A stretch of 8,959 bases of DNA from Bifidobacterium breve (GTDB lineage: Bacteria > Actinomycetota > Actinomycetes > S36-B12 > UBA5976). Below are positions 1 to 5,969 of this stretch, one piece after another. A program made the translations under genes and the position numbers. The stretch is taken from the NCBI GenBank assembly GCA_945861165.1, contig CAMATO010000040.1, forward strand, positions 1 to 8,959, given 5' to 3'. Position 1 is the first letter of the stretch. Each line of letters starts with the position of its first letter. Under the pieces are notes generated by a model, which saw only the letters and a program-made list of their open reading frames with translations, had not been told where the DNA came from and did not search any database.

Positions 1-1262
1 ACTGCTTGAGTTAATGCAGATCCACCACCTGCCACAATTCCTTCTTCAATGGCGGCACGTGTTGCAGAAATTGCGTCTTCCACACGAAACTTGGTTTCTT
101 TTAATTCAACTTCAGTGGCTCCTCCAACTTGAATTACTGCCACCCCGCCTGAAATTTTTGCTAGGCGTTCTTGAAGTTTTTCTTTGTCCCATGATGAATC
201 AGTGCGATCCATTTCGGCACGGATTTGAGCAACTCGAGCTTCAACAGCTTTTTTGTCGCCTGCTCCACCAATAATTGTGGTGTTGTCTTTGGTGACAACT
301 ACACGTTTGGCTTTACCTAATACTTCTAAACCAACTTGATCAAGTTTCAAACCAACTTCTGGTGAAACAACTTGAGCAGCAGTCAAAATTGCTAGATCTT
401 CCAACATAGATTTGCGACGATCACCAAATGCTGGGGCTTTAACCGCAACTGAGGTGAAGGTGCCTTTAATTTTGTTGACGATCATGGCACTCAAAGCATC
501 GCCTTCAACATCTTCAGCGATAACAATTAGTGGCTTGCCAGCTTGCACAACTTTTTCCATCAAAGGAAGTAGTTCATTAATTGAGGCAATTTTGTTTTGC
601 ACTAGCAAAACAAAAACATCTTCCAATACTGTTTCCATGCGTTCAGCATCGGTAACAAAGTATGGGGAGATATAGCCTTTATCAAATTGCATACCTTCGG
701 TGTATTCCAGTGCAACATCCATAGTTGAAGATTCTTCAACAGTGATAACACCATCACGACCGACTTTGTCAAAAGCTTGTGCGATTAAATCACCAAGTTT
801 TGGATCTTGCGCAGAAATTGTTGCAACTTGGGCAATTTCTTCTTTGCCGTTAACTGGTTTTGCTAAACGCTGTAATTCATCACTCACAGCTGTAACAGCT
901 GCATCCATACCGCGTTTAATTCCCATTGGATTAGCACCTGCGGCAACTTGGCGTAAGCCTTCGTGCACCATCGCTTGAGCTAATACAGTTGCGGTTGTTG
1001 TACCGTCTCCTGCTACATCATTTGTTTTGGTGGCAACTTCTTTAACTAGTTGTGCACCTAAGTTTTCGAATGGGTCGTCTAATTCAATTTCTTTAGCAAT
1101 GGTCACACCGTCATTAGTGATTGTTGGTGCACCCCATTTTTTACCAATAACAACGTTGCGGCCCTTTGGTCCAAGTGTTACTCGAACGGTGTTGGCTAAA
1201 ATGTCAACGCCATTTTCTAATTTGTGACGGGCTTCTTGATTGAAGTCCAGAATCTTTGCCAT
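1..1262 (-). CDS. groEL: Chaperonin GroEL (Hsp60), N-terminal 420 codons, cut by the window edge
   Basis: This is the 60-kDa chaperonin that forms a double heptameric ring in the cytoplasm and folds proteins with ATP and the GroES lid. The minus-strand frame starts MAKILDFNQEARHKLENGVD and stays open without a stop to the left edge. Visible family motifs are TLGPKGRNVV (residues 29-38), TNDGVT with Asp51, and AGDGTTTATVLA with Asp86, which form the ATP pocket. The apical domain carries KAPAFGDRRK. The C-terminal return to the equatorial domain shows RVEDAISATRAA, containing the hydrolytic Asp, then VAGGG just before the edge. About 120 residues of a usual 540 are missing, so whether the tail is GGM-type or His-rich cannot be seen. 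The ATG start is supported by an upstream AAGAGGA at 8-base spacing and by its position 79 bases after groES. Many actinobacteria have a second groEL elsewhere, so GroEL1 versus GroEL2 is undecided. Confidence 0.98.
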   Translation of the reverse strand, partial: MAKILDFNQEARHKLENGVDILANTVRVTLGPKGRNVVIGKKWGAPTITNDGVTIAKEIELDDPFENLGAQLVKEVATKTNDVAGDGTTTATVLAQAMVHEGLRQVAAGANPMGIKRGMDAAVTAVSDELQRLAKPVNGKEEIAQVATISAQDPKLGDLIAQAFDKVGRDGVITVEESSTMDVALEYTEGMQFDKGYISPYFVTDAERMETVLEDVFVLLVQNKIASINELLPLMEKVVQAGKPLIVIAEDVEGDALSAMIVNKIKGTFTSVAVKAPAFGDRRKSMLEDLAILTAAQVVSPEVGLKLDQVGLEVLGKAKRVVVTKDNTTIIGGAGDKKAVEARVAQIRAEMDRTDSSWDKEKLQERLAKISGGVAVIQVGGATEVELKETKFRVEDAISATRAAIEEGIVAGGGSALTQA

Positions 1263-1296
1263 TTTTATTTCCTCTTCAGCTATTTAACTTTTATTT

Positions 1297-1322
1297 GCTC
1301 CGGAAAAGTTCTTTTCCGGAGC
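1297..1322 (-). repeat. Perfect 12-bp inverted repeat (hairpin) between groES and groEL
   Basis: The arms GCTCCGGAAAAG (1297-1308) and CTTTTCCGGAGC (1311-1322) are perfectly complementary and separated by two bases. A realistic RNA fold is an 11-bp stem with a 4-base loop. On the groES-groEL transcript the hairpin is followed by an A-rich stretch and not by U residues. It therefore does not look like a full intrinsic terminator in the operon direction. The T-rich side (TTTTAATATTT) lies on the plus strand, where no gene reads in. It may act as an mRNA processing or stability element, or as a partial attenuator that sets the groES to groEL ratio. Confidence 0.85.
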
Positions 1323-1341
1323 TTTTAATATTTAGTGTTTC

Positions 1342-1641
1342 TTATTTTGAAACGATTGCGAGCACGTCGCGTGCTGACAACAGCAAATAGTCTTTGCCGT
1401 CGTAGTTAACTTCGGTTCCGCCGTATTTGGAGAAAATCACGGTGTCGCCAGTTTTGATATCCATAGGGATACGCTTTTCGCCGTCTTCATCAAAACGACC
1501 TGGACCAACTGCCAAAACTTTTCCTTCTTGGGGTTTTTCTTTTGCAGTGTCAGGAATTACTAGGCCTGACGCAGTTTTTGTTTCAGCGTCTATTACTTCA
1601 ACAAGGATTCGATCCTCGAGTGGTTTAATTTGGACCGCCAC
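1342..1641 (-). CDS. groES: Co-chaperonin GroES (Hsp10)
   Basis: GroES is the heptameric lid that caps GroEL and closes the folding chamber. The 99-residue product has the usual family length. It begins MAVQIKPLEDRILVEV. The mobile loop that contacts GroEL runs roughly through residues 18-36, with the hydrophobic triplet LVI in ASGLVIPDTAKEKPQ. The core GKVLAVGPGR and the C-terminal GKDYLLLSARDVLAIV are typical. The start codon is GTG, chosen because it gives the conserved N-terminus and sits 6 bases after a GGAG. An ATG 17 bases further upstream is out of frame. The gene is first in a groES-groEL operon, with a CIRCE operator and a candidate promoter about 90-120 bases upstream, so heat-inducible control by HrcA is likely. 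HrcA itself is not in the window. Confidence 0.98.
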   Translation of the reverse strand: MAVQIKPLEDRILVEVIDAETKTASGLVIPDTAKEKPQEGKVLAVGPGRFDEDGEKRIPMDIKTGDTVIFSKYGGTEVNYDGKDYLLLSARDVLAIVSK

Positions 1642-1647
1642 GGTCTA

Positions 1648-1653
1648 CTCCCC
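1648..1653 (-). promoter_or_regulatory. Ribosome binding site of groES (decides the GTG start)
   Basis: The minus strand reads GGGGAG here, followed by six bases and then GTG. This is one of the few strong Shine-Dalgarno matches in the window and fixes the GTG as the groES start. The same GGGGAG could pair with UUUCCC at 1708-1713 in the leader; see the findings. Confidence 0.8.
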
Positions 1654-1682
1654 TTCATGGGATTTTTTTATCGGAATGTTTT

Positions 1683-1715
1683 TCTCACCCAACTTTTTGA
1701 AAAAGTAGGGAAAGA
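1683..1715 (-). promoter_or_regulatory. Imperfect leader hairpin in the groES 5' untranslated region
   Basis: Read on the minus strand, the arms TCTTTCCCTACTTT (1715-1702) and AAAGTTGGGTGAGA (1696-1683) pair over 14 positions. There are eleven Watson-Crick pairs, one G-U pair and two symmetric U-U mismatches, around the loop TTCAA. If transcription starts near 1718, as the candidate -10 suggests, this hairpin sits at the extreme 5' end of the transcript. The stem is weak and U-U interrupted. It does not itself cover the ribosome binding site, so the role could be transcript protection or simply chance. Confidence 0.45.
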
Positions 1716-1725
1716 CTTAAGCCCT

Positions 1726-1754
1726 AACTTACCAAGGCCTTAGCACTCTCTCAA
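1726..1754 (-). promoter_or_regulatory. Candidate sigma-A type promoter of groES-groEL
   Basis: On the minus strand TTGAGA (1754-1749, five of six matches to TTGACA) is followed after 17 bases by TAAGTT (1731-1726), which fits the actinobacterial TANNNT form of the -10. The -35 lies inside the spacer of the CIRCE operator, so HrcA bound there would block RNA polymerase. The implied start near 1718 gives a leader of about 77 bases. No other hexamer pair in the gap fits as well, but this is a reading by eye. Confidence 0.55.
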
Positions 1755-1766
1755 GTTGAGTGCCAG
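1740..1766 (-). promoter_or_regulatory. CIRCE operator (HrcA binding site) upstream of groES
   Basis: The plus strand shows TTAGCACTC (1740-1748), a 9-base spacer and GAGTGCCAG (1758-1766). The consensus is TTAGCACTC-N9-GAGTGCTAA. One half-site is perfect and the other has two mismatches. The spacer length is exactly the canonical nine. CIRCE is the operator of the heat-shock repressor HrcA, whose folding depends on GroEL, giving feedback control. Placement directly upstream of groES, with none seen at any other gene in the window, supports the call. Confidence 0.95.
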
Positions 1767-1789
1767 CAACTGCTTGTTTGGTGAGGAAA

Positions 1790-2836
1790 TTAGGAGGCTT
1801 TGACCTGGGTGACGGGCAGGATCGGATCAACTTCAAAGCTTAGTTCACTAGGTTCAATTCCTGCACTAAATAAATGTGAACCAAGAGCTGCCACCATGGC
1901 TCCGTTATCTGTACAGAGTCCTGGTCGAGGAATTCGCACCGTGACGCCAACTTTTTCAGCTTCACTAACTGCCAGGCTTCGCAATCTTGAATTCGCTGCG
2001 ACCCCACCACCAATCACCACAGTATTTATACCTGTTTGTTTAGCTGCTAACAAAGTTTTCTTTACCAACACTTCAACAACTGCTTCTTGAAAGGATGCGG
2101 CCACATCGGCCACCGGAATTGCTACCCCAGTTTTTTCCCACGCCTGCACCCATCTAGCCACCGCAGTTTTTAATCCTGAGAATGAAAAATCAAAGGTGTG
2201 ATCGACCAGATCTTCTTTACTCATTAAACCTTTGGGGAAATCAATTTTTAATGGATCTCCGTCTTTGGCTGCTTTATCAATCCAGGGTCCACCAGGAAAT
2301 GGTAAACCTAAAACTCTGGCTACTTTGTCAAATGCTTCTCCAGCTGCATCGTCAAGAGTTTTTCCTAATGATTCAATTTGGTAAGTAATATTATTTACTT
2401 TCAATAAAGAAGAATGCCCACCACTTACCAGTAAAGCTAATACCGGTTCGGGAAGTTTGCCGTTTTCTAAAGTGTCCACTGCCACATGTGATGCTAAATG
2501 ATTTACTCCATAAACAGGTTTATTTAATGCCACACCTAATGCTTTAGCGGTGGCAACACCAACCACTAATGCTCCTGTTAATCCTGGTCCACTGGTAACA
2601 GCAATTGCATCTAGTTGATTTAAATTAATTCCTGCGGCCAAAATAGATTTTTTTAAGGTTGGCAACATTGCTTCAACGTGTGCTCTGGAAGCAACTTCAG
2701 GAACTACTCCACCAAATCTTGCTTGCTCTTCCACAGAGGATGCCAAAGTATCAGCTAGTAATTCTGTACCTCTAACAATTCCTATTCCTGTTTCATCACA
2801 AGATGTTTCGATACCAAGAATTAATGGATTTATCAT
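1790..2836 (-). CDS. tsaD: tRNA N6-threonylcarbamoyladenosine transferase TsaD (Gcp/YgjD/Kae1 family)
   Basis: TsaD transfers the threonylcarbamoyl group from threonylcarbamoyl-AMP to A37 of tRNAs that read ANN codons, working with TsaB and TsaE. The 348-residue product has an ASKHA-fold signature: ETSCDETG (10-17), TSGPGLTGALVVG (81-93), the metal-binding pair His113 and His117 in NHLASH, VSGGHSSL (138-145), GLPFPGGPWID (177-187), GGGVAANSRLR (277-287), and the third metal ligand Asp310 in CTDNGAM. The length is normal for a bacterial TsaD. The ATG overlaps the rimI stop in ATGA, so translation is probably coupled. It is the last gene of the seven-gene unit. It was long called O-sialoglycoprotein endopeptidase, which is an outdated name. 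Confidence 0.97.
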   Translation of the reverse strand: MINPLILGIETSCDETGIGIVRGTELLADTLASSVEEQARFGGVVPEVASRAHVEAMLPTLKKSILAAGINLNQLDAIAVTSGPGLTGALVVGVATAKALGVALNKPVYGVNHLASHVAVDTLENGKLPEPVLALLVSGGHSSLLKVNNITYQIESLGKTLDDAAGEAFDKVARVLGLPFPGGPWIDKAAKDGDPLKIDFPKGLMSKEDLVDHTFDFSFSGLKTAVARWVQAWEKTGVAIPVADVAASFQEAVVEVLVKKTLLAAKQTGINTVVIGGGVAANSRLRSLAVSEAEKVGVTVRIPRPGLCTDNGAMVAALGSHLFSAGIEPSELSFEVDPILPVTQVKAS

Positions 2837-3285
2837 TTGGTTCTCAAATCAAGTTGCATAATTACCGCATCAGAACCGTTGGGATAATAATTAGTTCTCT
2901 TAGCAATTTGTTCAAATTTGCGTGATAAATAAAGTGAAATAGCTGGTTTATTATCAGCCACGACTTCTAGGAATACTCGGTTTACTTTGTTTTCTGTAAT
3001 TTTTTCTAGGAGTGCGTCCAGTAATTTCTTACCGTAACCTTTTTTCTGATATTCAGGTTTAATCACCATGGTTTGAATATCGGCATCAACCCCGTTGAAG
3101 GCCACTCCCCCAAATCCTACAATTTCCTTTTTCTCATCAACCAAGGCTAAATAGTAACGATTTCGCTGAGTTAACTCTGACCAAAAAGTTGGCAATGACC
3201 AAGCAGTGGCATTGAAAGCTGTTTTATCAATTTCATGGGCTTTGACCACATGCCACCAAGAAAATTCCATCAAATCTAATTTCAT
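2833..3285 (-). CDS. rimI: RimI-like GNAT N-terminal acetyltransferase
   Basis: RimI transfers acetyl from acetyl-CoA to protein N-termini; in enteric bacteria the known target is ribosomal protein S18, and actinobacterial RimI may be less selective. The 150-residue product is a single GNAT domain. It has the substrate-side AFNATAWS (23-30), the acetyl-CoA pyrophosphate loop QKKGYG (80-85) following VIKPEY, and LEVVADNKPAISLY (106-119). The last motif supplies the expected catalytic Glu107 and Tyr119. The C-terminal RTNYYPNGSDAVIMQL is RimI-typical. A Lys replaces the frequent Gly just before Phe124 (SRKFEQI). Both ends overlap neighbours by 4 bases (tsaB stop/rimI start and rimI stop/tsaD start). 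Position between tsaB and tsaD supports RimI over other GNATs. Confidence 0.92.
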   Translation of the reverse strand: MKLDLMEFSWWHVVKAHEIDKTAFNATAWSLPTFWSELTQRNRYYLALVDEKKEIVGFGGVAFNGVDADIQTMVIKPEYQKKGYGKKLLDALLEKITENKVNRVFLEVVADNKPAISLYLSRKFEQIAKRTNYYPNGSDAVIMQLDLRTK

Positions 3286-3959
3286 GAGCGTTCAGCCAAA
3301 GTTAAAGCATCTGGTTTTCTTAAATACAGTGGAATAGGAGGCAGTAATACTTGGTTAGGTAAGGCCACCGTTGATCCATCGCCTTTAGCTGAATCTGTGG
3401 CAAAAGATTTAATTTCAATTCCTTTTTCTGTTCTATTCATCGCCTCAATGGCTGCATTGGCAAGTGAAACTGGATTAAGGGGTTGATGAAGTAGTTGTAC
3501 CCCTGTGTTTGTGACTTCTTCTAATTTAGAAACTCGAGGCGTACAAGTTCTTTTAATTCCCTGATATTTTGTCCAATAAACTTCTTTACGACGAGCATCA
3601 GTTATCACAGTTACATCTTTGTTGGGATTTTGTTGTGCATATTCAAAAGCTATAGCGTCATGACTGCACACTCCAAATACTGGAATGTTTAAAGCAAATC
3701 CAATACTTTGGGCACTTACTATTCCCACACGCAAACCGGTGAATGGGCCTGGGCCAATGCCACAAACAATTCCACCTAATTCTTGCAACATCAAACCTGA
3801 ATCTTTTACTACCTGATTGATTAAGACTGCAGCAAACTCGGCATGACCAAGTCCGTCTTCTTTGATTGCCACAACTGGTGGTTTTCCAAATTGCAATAGT
3901 GCAACCGCAATTCTGTTTGTGGAAGTATCAATTGCTAATAAATTAGTTGGACCTTTCAT
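3282..3959 (-). CDS. tsaB: t6A biosynthesis protein TsaB (YeaZ), TsaD partner
   Basis: TsaB is a catalytically inactive paralogue of TsaD that dimerises with it and recruits TsaE for tRNA t6A37 formation in the cytoplasm. The 225-residue product opens with LLAIDTSTNRIAVAL (7-21), then has GHAEFAAVLI (38-47), the signature GIGPGPFTGLRVGI (67-80), and TDARRKEVYW (120-129). The C-terminal PIPLYLRKPDA (208-218) is typical of the family. The metal-binding histidines of TsaD are absent, as expected. The ATG overlaps the tsaE stop by 4 bases and the stop overlaps the rimI start by 4, suggesting coupled translation that keeps the partners in proportion. Confidence 0.95.
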   Translation of the reverse strand: MKGPTNLLAIDTSTNRIAVALLQFGKPPVVAIKEDGLGHAEFAAVLINQVVKDSGLMLQELGGIVCGIGPGPFTGLRVGIVSAQSIGFALNIPVFGVCSHDAIAFEYAQQNPNKDVTVITDARRKEVYWTKYQGIKRTCTPRVSKLEEVTNTGVQLLHQPLNPVSLANAAIEAMNRTEKGIEIKSFATDSAKGDGSTVALPNQVLLPPIPLYLRKPDALTLAERS

Positions 3960-4411
3960 GAAAGTCCTTCAATAATTGCAGCGGAGGCATTGATGGTGAA
4001 TTCTCTTTTGTTTTCATCATCAACATTATGATCAATTGTTATCTGGATTGGCTCAGCAACTAAATCGTTCACTAAACCTTTACCCCATTCCACAACTAAG
4101 ATTGCTGTTTCGATATCTGTGACTAGATCAAGCTGTGAAATTTCTGCCAAGGTATTCAATCTATAGGCATCAACATGAACAAGATTTGGGCCATCAGTTA
4201 AAGATTTGTGTTCTCGGGCAATCACAAAAGTTGGACTGGTGACATCACCTTTAATTTTTAAGGCACTTGCCAAACCTTGGGTGAAAGTAGTTTTACCTGC
4301 TCCTAGTTCACCTGCTAATAAGACACAATCACCAGCTTTAAGTAAAGCGCCTAGTTTTTTTCCTAAGGCTTTAGTTTCCGCAGCATTAGAGGTGATGATA
4401 TTTAAAGTCAT
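3956..4411 (-). CDS. tsaE: t6A biosynthesis ATPase TsaE (YjeE)
   Basis: TsaE is a small P-loop ATPase that binds the TsaB-TsaD complex and is needed for repeated rounds of t6A formation. The 151-residue product has the normal length. The Walker A motif is GELGAGKTT (34-42), followed by TSPTFVI (58-64), HVDAYRL (79-85) and VVEWGKG (106-112). The last carries the conserved Glu-Trp of the family. The start is 12 bases after the alr stop with no clear Shine-Dalgarno, so translation may be coupled to alr. The chosen ATG gives the usual short lead before the conserved ThrLysAlaLeuGly helix. The gene starts the coupled tsaE-tsaB-rimI-tsaD cassette. Confidence 0.95.
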   Translation of the reverse strand: MTLNIITSNAAETKALGKKLGALLKAGDCVLLAGELGAGKTTFTQGLASALKIKGDVTSPTFVIAREHKSLTDGPNLVHVDAYRLNTLAEISQLDLVTDIETAILVVEWGKGLVNDLVAEPIQITIDHNVDDENKREFTINASAAIIEGLS

Positions 4412-4423
4412 AGAAATTAAGTT

Positions 4424-5554
4424 CTAAATTTCGTTTAGATATATGCGAGGAACTCTTGGTCCAAGTCTTGTCACTATTTCATAACCAATACTTTGTGATG
4501 CTTGAGCCCATTCTTCAACATCTGGTTCATTTTTAGCAGGATCGCCAAACAAAACAACTTCATCTCCTGTTGAGAAATCTAGTTGTCCAATATCTATTAC
4601 AAATTGATCCATGCATACTCTGCCCGCAACTTTAAACTTTTTACCTTGGGCTACTACTGGCCCTTTGTTCCCGGCAATGCGAGGAATTCCATCTGCATAA
4701 CCAAGTGGAATTAATGCAATCTTGGTGTCAGTTGTGGTGACATATTCAGCACCATAAGAAATTCCGTGACCTGCGGGAACTTCTTTAACTAAAGTTGCGG
4801 TGGCTTTCAATGACATAGCTGGAGCTAAACCGTATTGACTAGCTTTGCCAACTTCACCACCCGGTGTGATTCCATAAACTGCGATCCCAGGTCGAACTAA
4901 ATCAAAATGGGTGTGTGGTGCAGTTAAAGTGGCAGCACTATTTGCTGCATGCTTCATTAGGTTTTTGAAACCACGAGATTGAACAAATTTAAAACTTTCA
5001 TCCAACACTTCTAACTGTTTGACAATGGTTGGACTACTTGGGGCATCAGCTAATGCAAAATGGGTCCAAACCGCAATAACTTCGACTAAACCTATTGCTG
5101 TGGCTTCCTCTAATACCTTTGTTAAATCAGCCAAATCTTGAGGCATCACGCCATTTCGTCCCAAACCTGTATCAACTTTGATATGAACCTTGGCAGTTTT
5201 GCCAATTTTTTTGGCCGCAGCAATTACTTCAGAAGCAATATCGATTGAGGAAACTGAAACATCAATATCTAAATCAATGCATTCTTGCCATTTATCTTGT
5301 GGGTAGCCCAACCATGTTAATATTCTTCCTTTATCACCTGATTTTCTTAAAAGTATTGCTTCTTCTAAAAGTGCTGTACCCAACCAGGAAGCGCCACCTT
5401 GTCTGGCAGCTTTGGCTACCGGAATTAATCCATGCCCGTAAGCATCTGCTTTAACTACTGCCATCACTTCAGAATTTTTTGCCAAGTCGTGTAGTACTTT
5501 TACGTTTTCTCTTATTACAGCAAGATCAACATATGCGCCACGTAAATTGCTCAT
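4424..5554 (-). CDS. alr: Alanine racemase (PLP-dependent)
   Basis: Alr interconverts L- and D-alanine and supplies D-alanine for the peptidoglycan stem peptide. The 376-residue product matches the usual length. The N-terminal PLP barrel carries AVVKADAYGHG (32-42), in which Lys35 forms the Schiff base and Tyr39 is nearby. Further motifs are KVDTGLGRNG (126-135), WTHFALAD (163-170) and HAANSAA (202-208). The C-terminal domain carries GISYGAEY with the second catalytic base Tyr267, LIPLGYADGIPR (281-292) and GRVCMDQFVID (311-321). All key residues are present. The start gives the normal N-terminus (RGAYVDLAVIREN), though the 27 A+T-rich bases before it hold no clear ribosome binding site. Upstream is acpS with no nnrD in between, which differs from many actinobacteria. 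Confidence 0.96.
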   Translation of the reverse strand: MSNLRGAYVDLAVIRENVKVLHDLAKNSEVMAVVKADAYGHGLIPVAKAARQGGASWLGTALLEEAILLRKSGDKGRILTWLGYPQDKWQECIDLDIDVSVSSIDIASEVIAAAKKIGKTAKVHIKVDTGLGRNGVMPQDLADLTKVLEEATAIGLVEVIAVWTHFALADAPSSPTIVKQLEVLDESFKFVQSRGFKNLMKHAANSAATLTAPHTHFDLVRPGIAVYGITPGGEVGKASQYGLAPAMSLKATATLVKEVPAGHGISYGAEYVTTTDTKIALIPLGYADGIPRIAGNKGPVVAQGKKFKVAGRVCMDQFVIDIGQLDFSTGDEVVLFGDPAKNEPDVEEWAQASQSIGYEIVTRLGPRVPRIYLNEI

Positions 5555-5581
5555 TATTTAATCATTTCAAATAAATCTAAG

Positions 5582-5953
5582 TTATTGTTTTTCAGCAATA
5601 ACAAAAGCTGTTGCAATATTTCCATCATGAGATAGCGACAAATGCCAATGAGTTATTCCTTGGCGTTTAGATTCTTGTGCCACAGTTCCACTTAATTCCA
5701 AATAAGGTTTACCGCGCTCACCAATTAAAATTTCACAATCCTGCCAACTTAAACCCGCCGGAGCACCCAATGCTTTTGCTACTGCTTCTTTTGCAGCAAA
5801 ACGCGCTGCTAATGAAACAGCGTTTTCGCCTTTACCACCGGGAGAATTTATTTCTTTTTCAGTAAACAACCTGGTATTTAATCCTGGGGTTCTAACCAAT
5901 GATCCTTGAAAACGTGGGGTATCAACAACATCTATTCCTATGCCCAGAATCAT
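5582..5953 (-). CDS. acpS: Holo-[acyl-carrier-protein] synthase AcpS
   Basis: AcpS moves the 4'-phosphopantetheine arm from coenzyme A to a serine on acyl carrier protein, activating it for fatty-acid synthesis. The 123-residue product is a normal single-domain, group I phosphopantetheinyl transferase. It has GIGIDVVD (4-11) with the magnesium ligand Asp8, FTEKE (30-34), and ARFAAKEAVAKALG (50-63) with Glu56 of the WxxKE-like signature. The C-terminal HLSLSHD (104-110) is also conserved. A GAAGGA lies directly after the glmS stop and about 11 bases before the ATG, slightly long for a ribosome binding site. The gene follows glmS by 16 bases, so it is probably cotranscribed with it. Confidence 0.95.
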   Translation of the reverse strand: MILGIGIDVVDTPRFQGSLVRTPGLNTRLFTEKEINSPGGKGENAVSLAARFAAKEAVAKALGAPAGLSWQDCEILIGERGKPYLELSGTVAQESKRQGITHWHLSLSHDGNIATAFVIAEKQ

Positions 5954-5969
5954 GAGAAATTAATTCCTT

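Larger units (their letters stand above)
1642..1789. other. Intergenic region between tsaD and groES (148 bases)
   Basis: This is the longest gap in the window. It holds the CIRCE element, a candidate promoter, a leader hairpin and the groES ribosome binding site. I see no G+C-rich hairpin with a T-run that would terminate the upstream tsaD transcript before groES. Read-through from the upstream operon into groES is therefore possible. Confidence 0.7.

Noticed and set aside
14..1227. Several plus-strand open frames of 66-92 codons across the groEL region.
   Set aside because: They lie antisense to an intact groEL frame with all the family motifs. Their translations have no recognisable domain.
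1593..1658. A 21-codon minus-strand frame (ATG at 1658, stop TAA at 1593) overlapping the groES start out of frame, as a possible leader peptide.
   Set aside because: The strong GGGGAG lies just after this ATG, where it serves the groES GTG, and nothing resembling a ribosome binding site precedes the ATG. The encoded residues look like ordinary out-of-frame sequence.
1734..1741. AAGGCCTT palindrome next to the CIRCE.
   Set aside because: It is only 8 bases, with no second copy or context that suggests a binding site. It probably arose by chance.
5555..5581. TTATTT / AAATAA inverted repeat before alr as a terminator or operator.
   Set aside because: It is made only of A and T in an A+T-rich gap, is short, and is not followed by a meaningful T-run.
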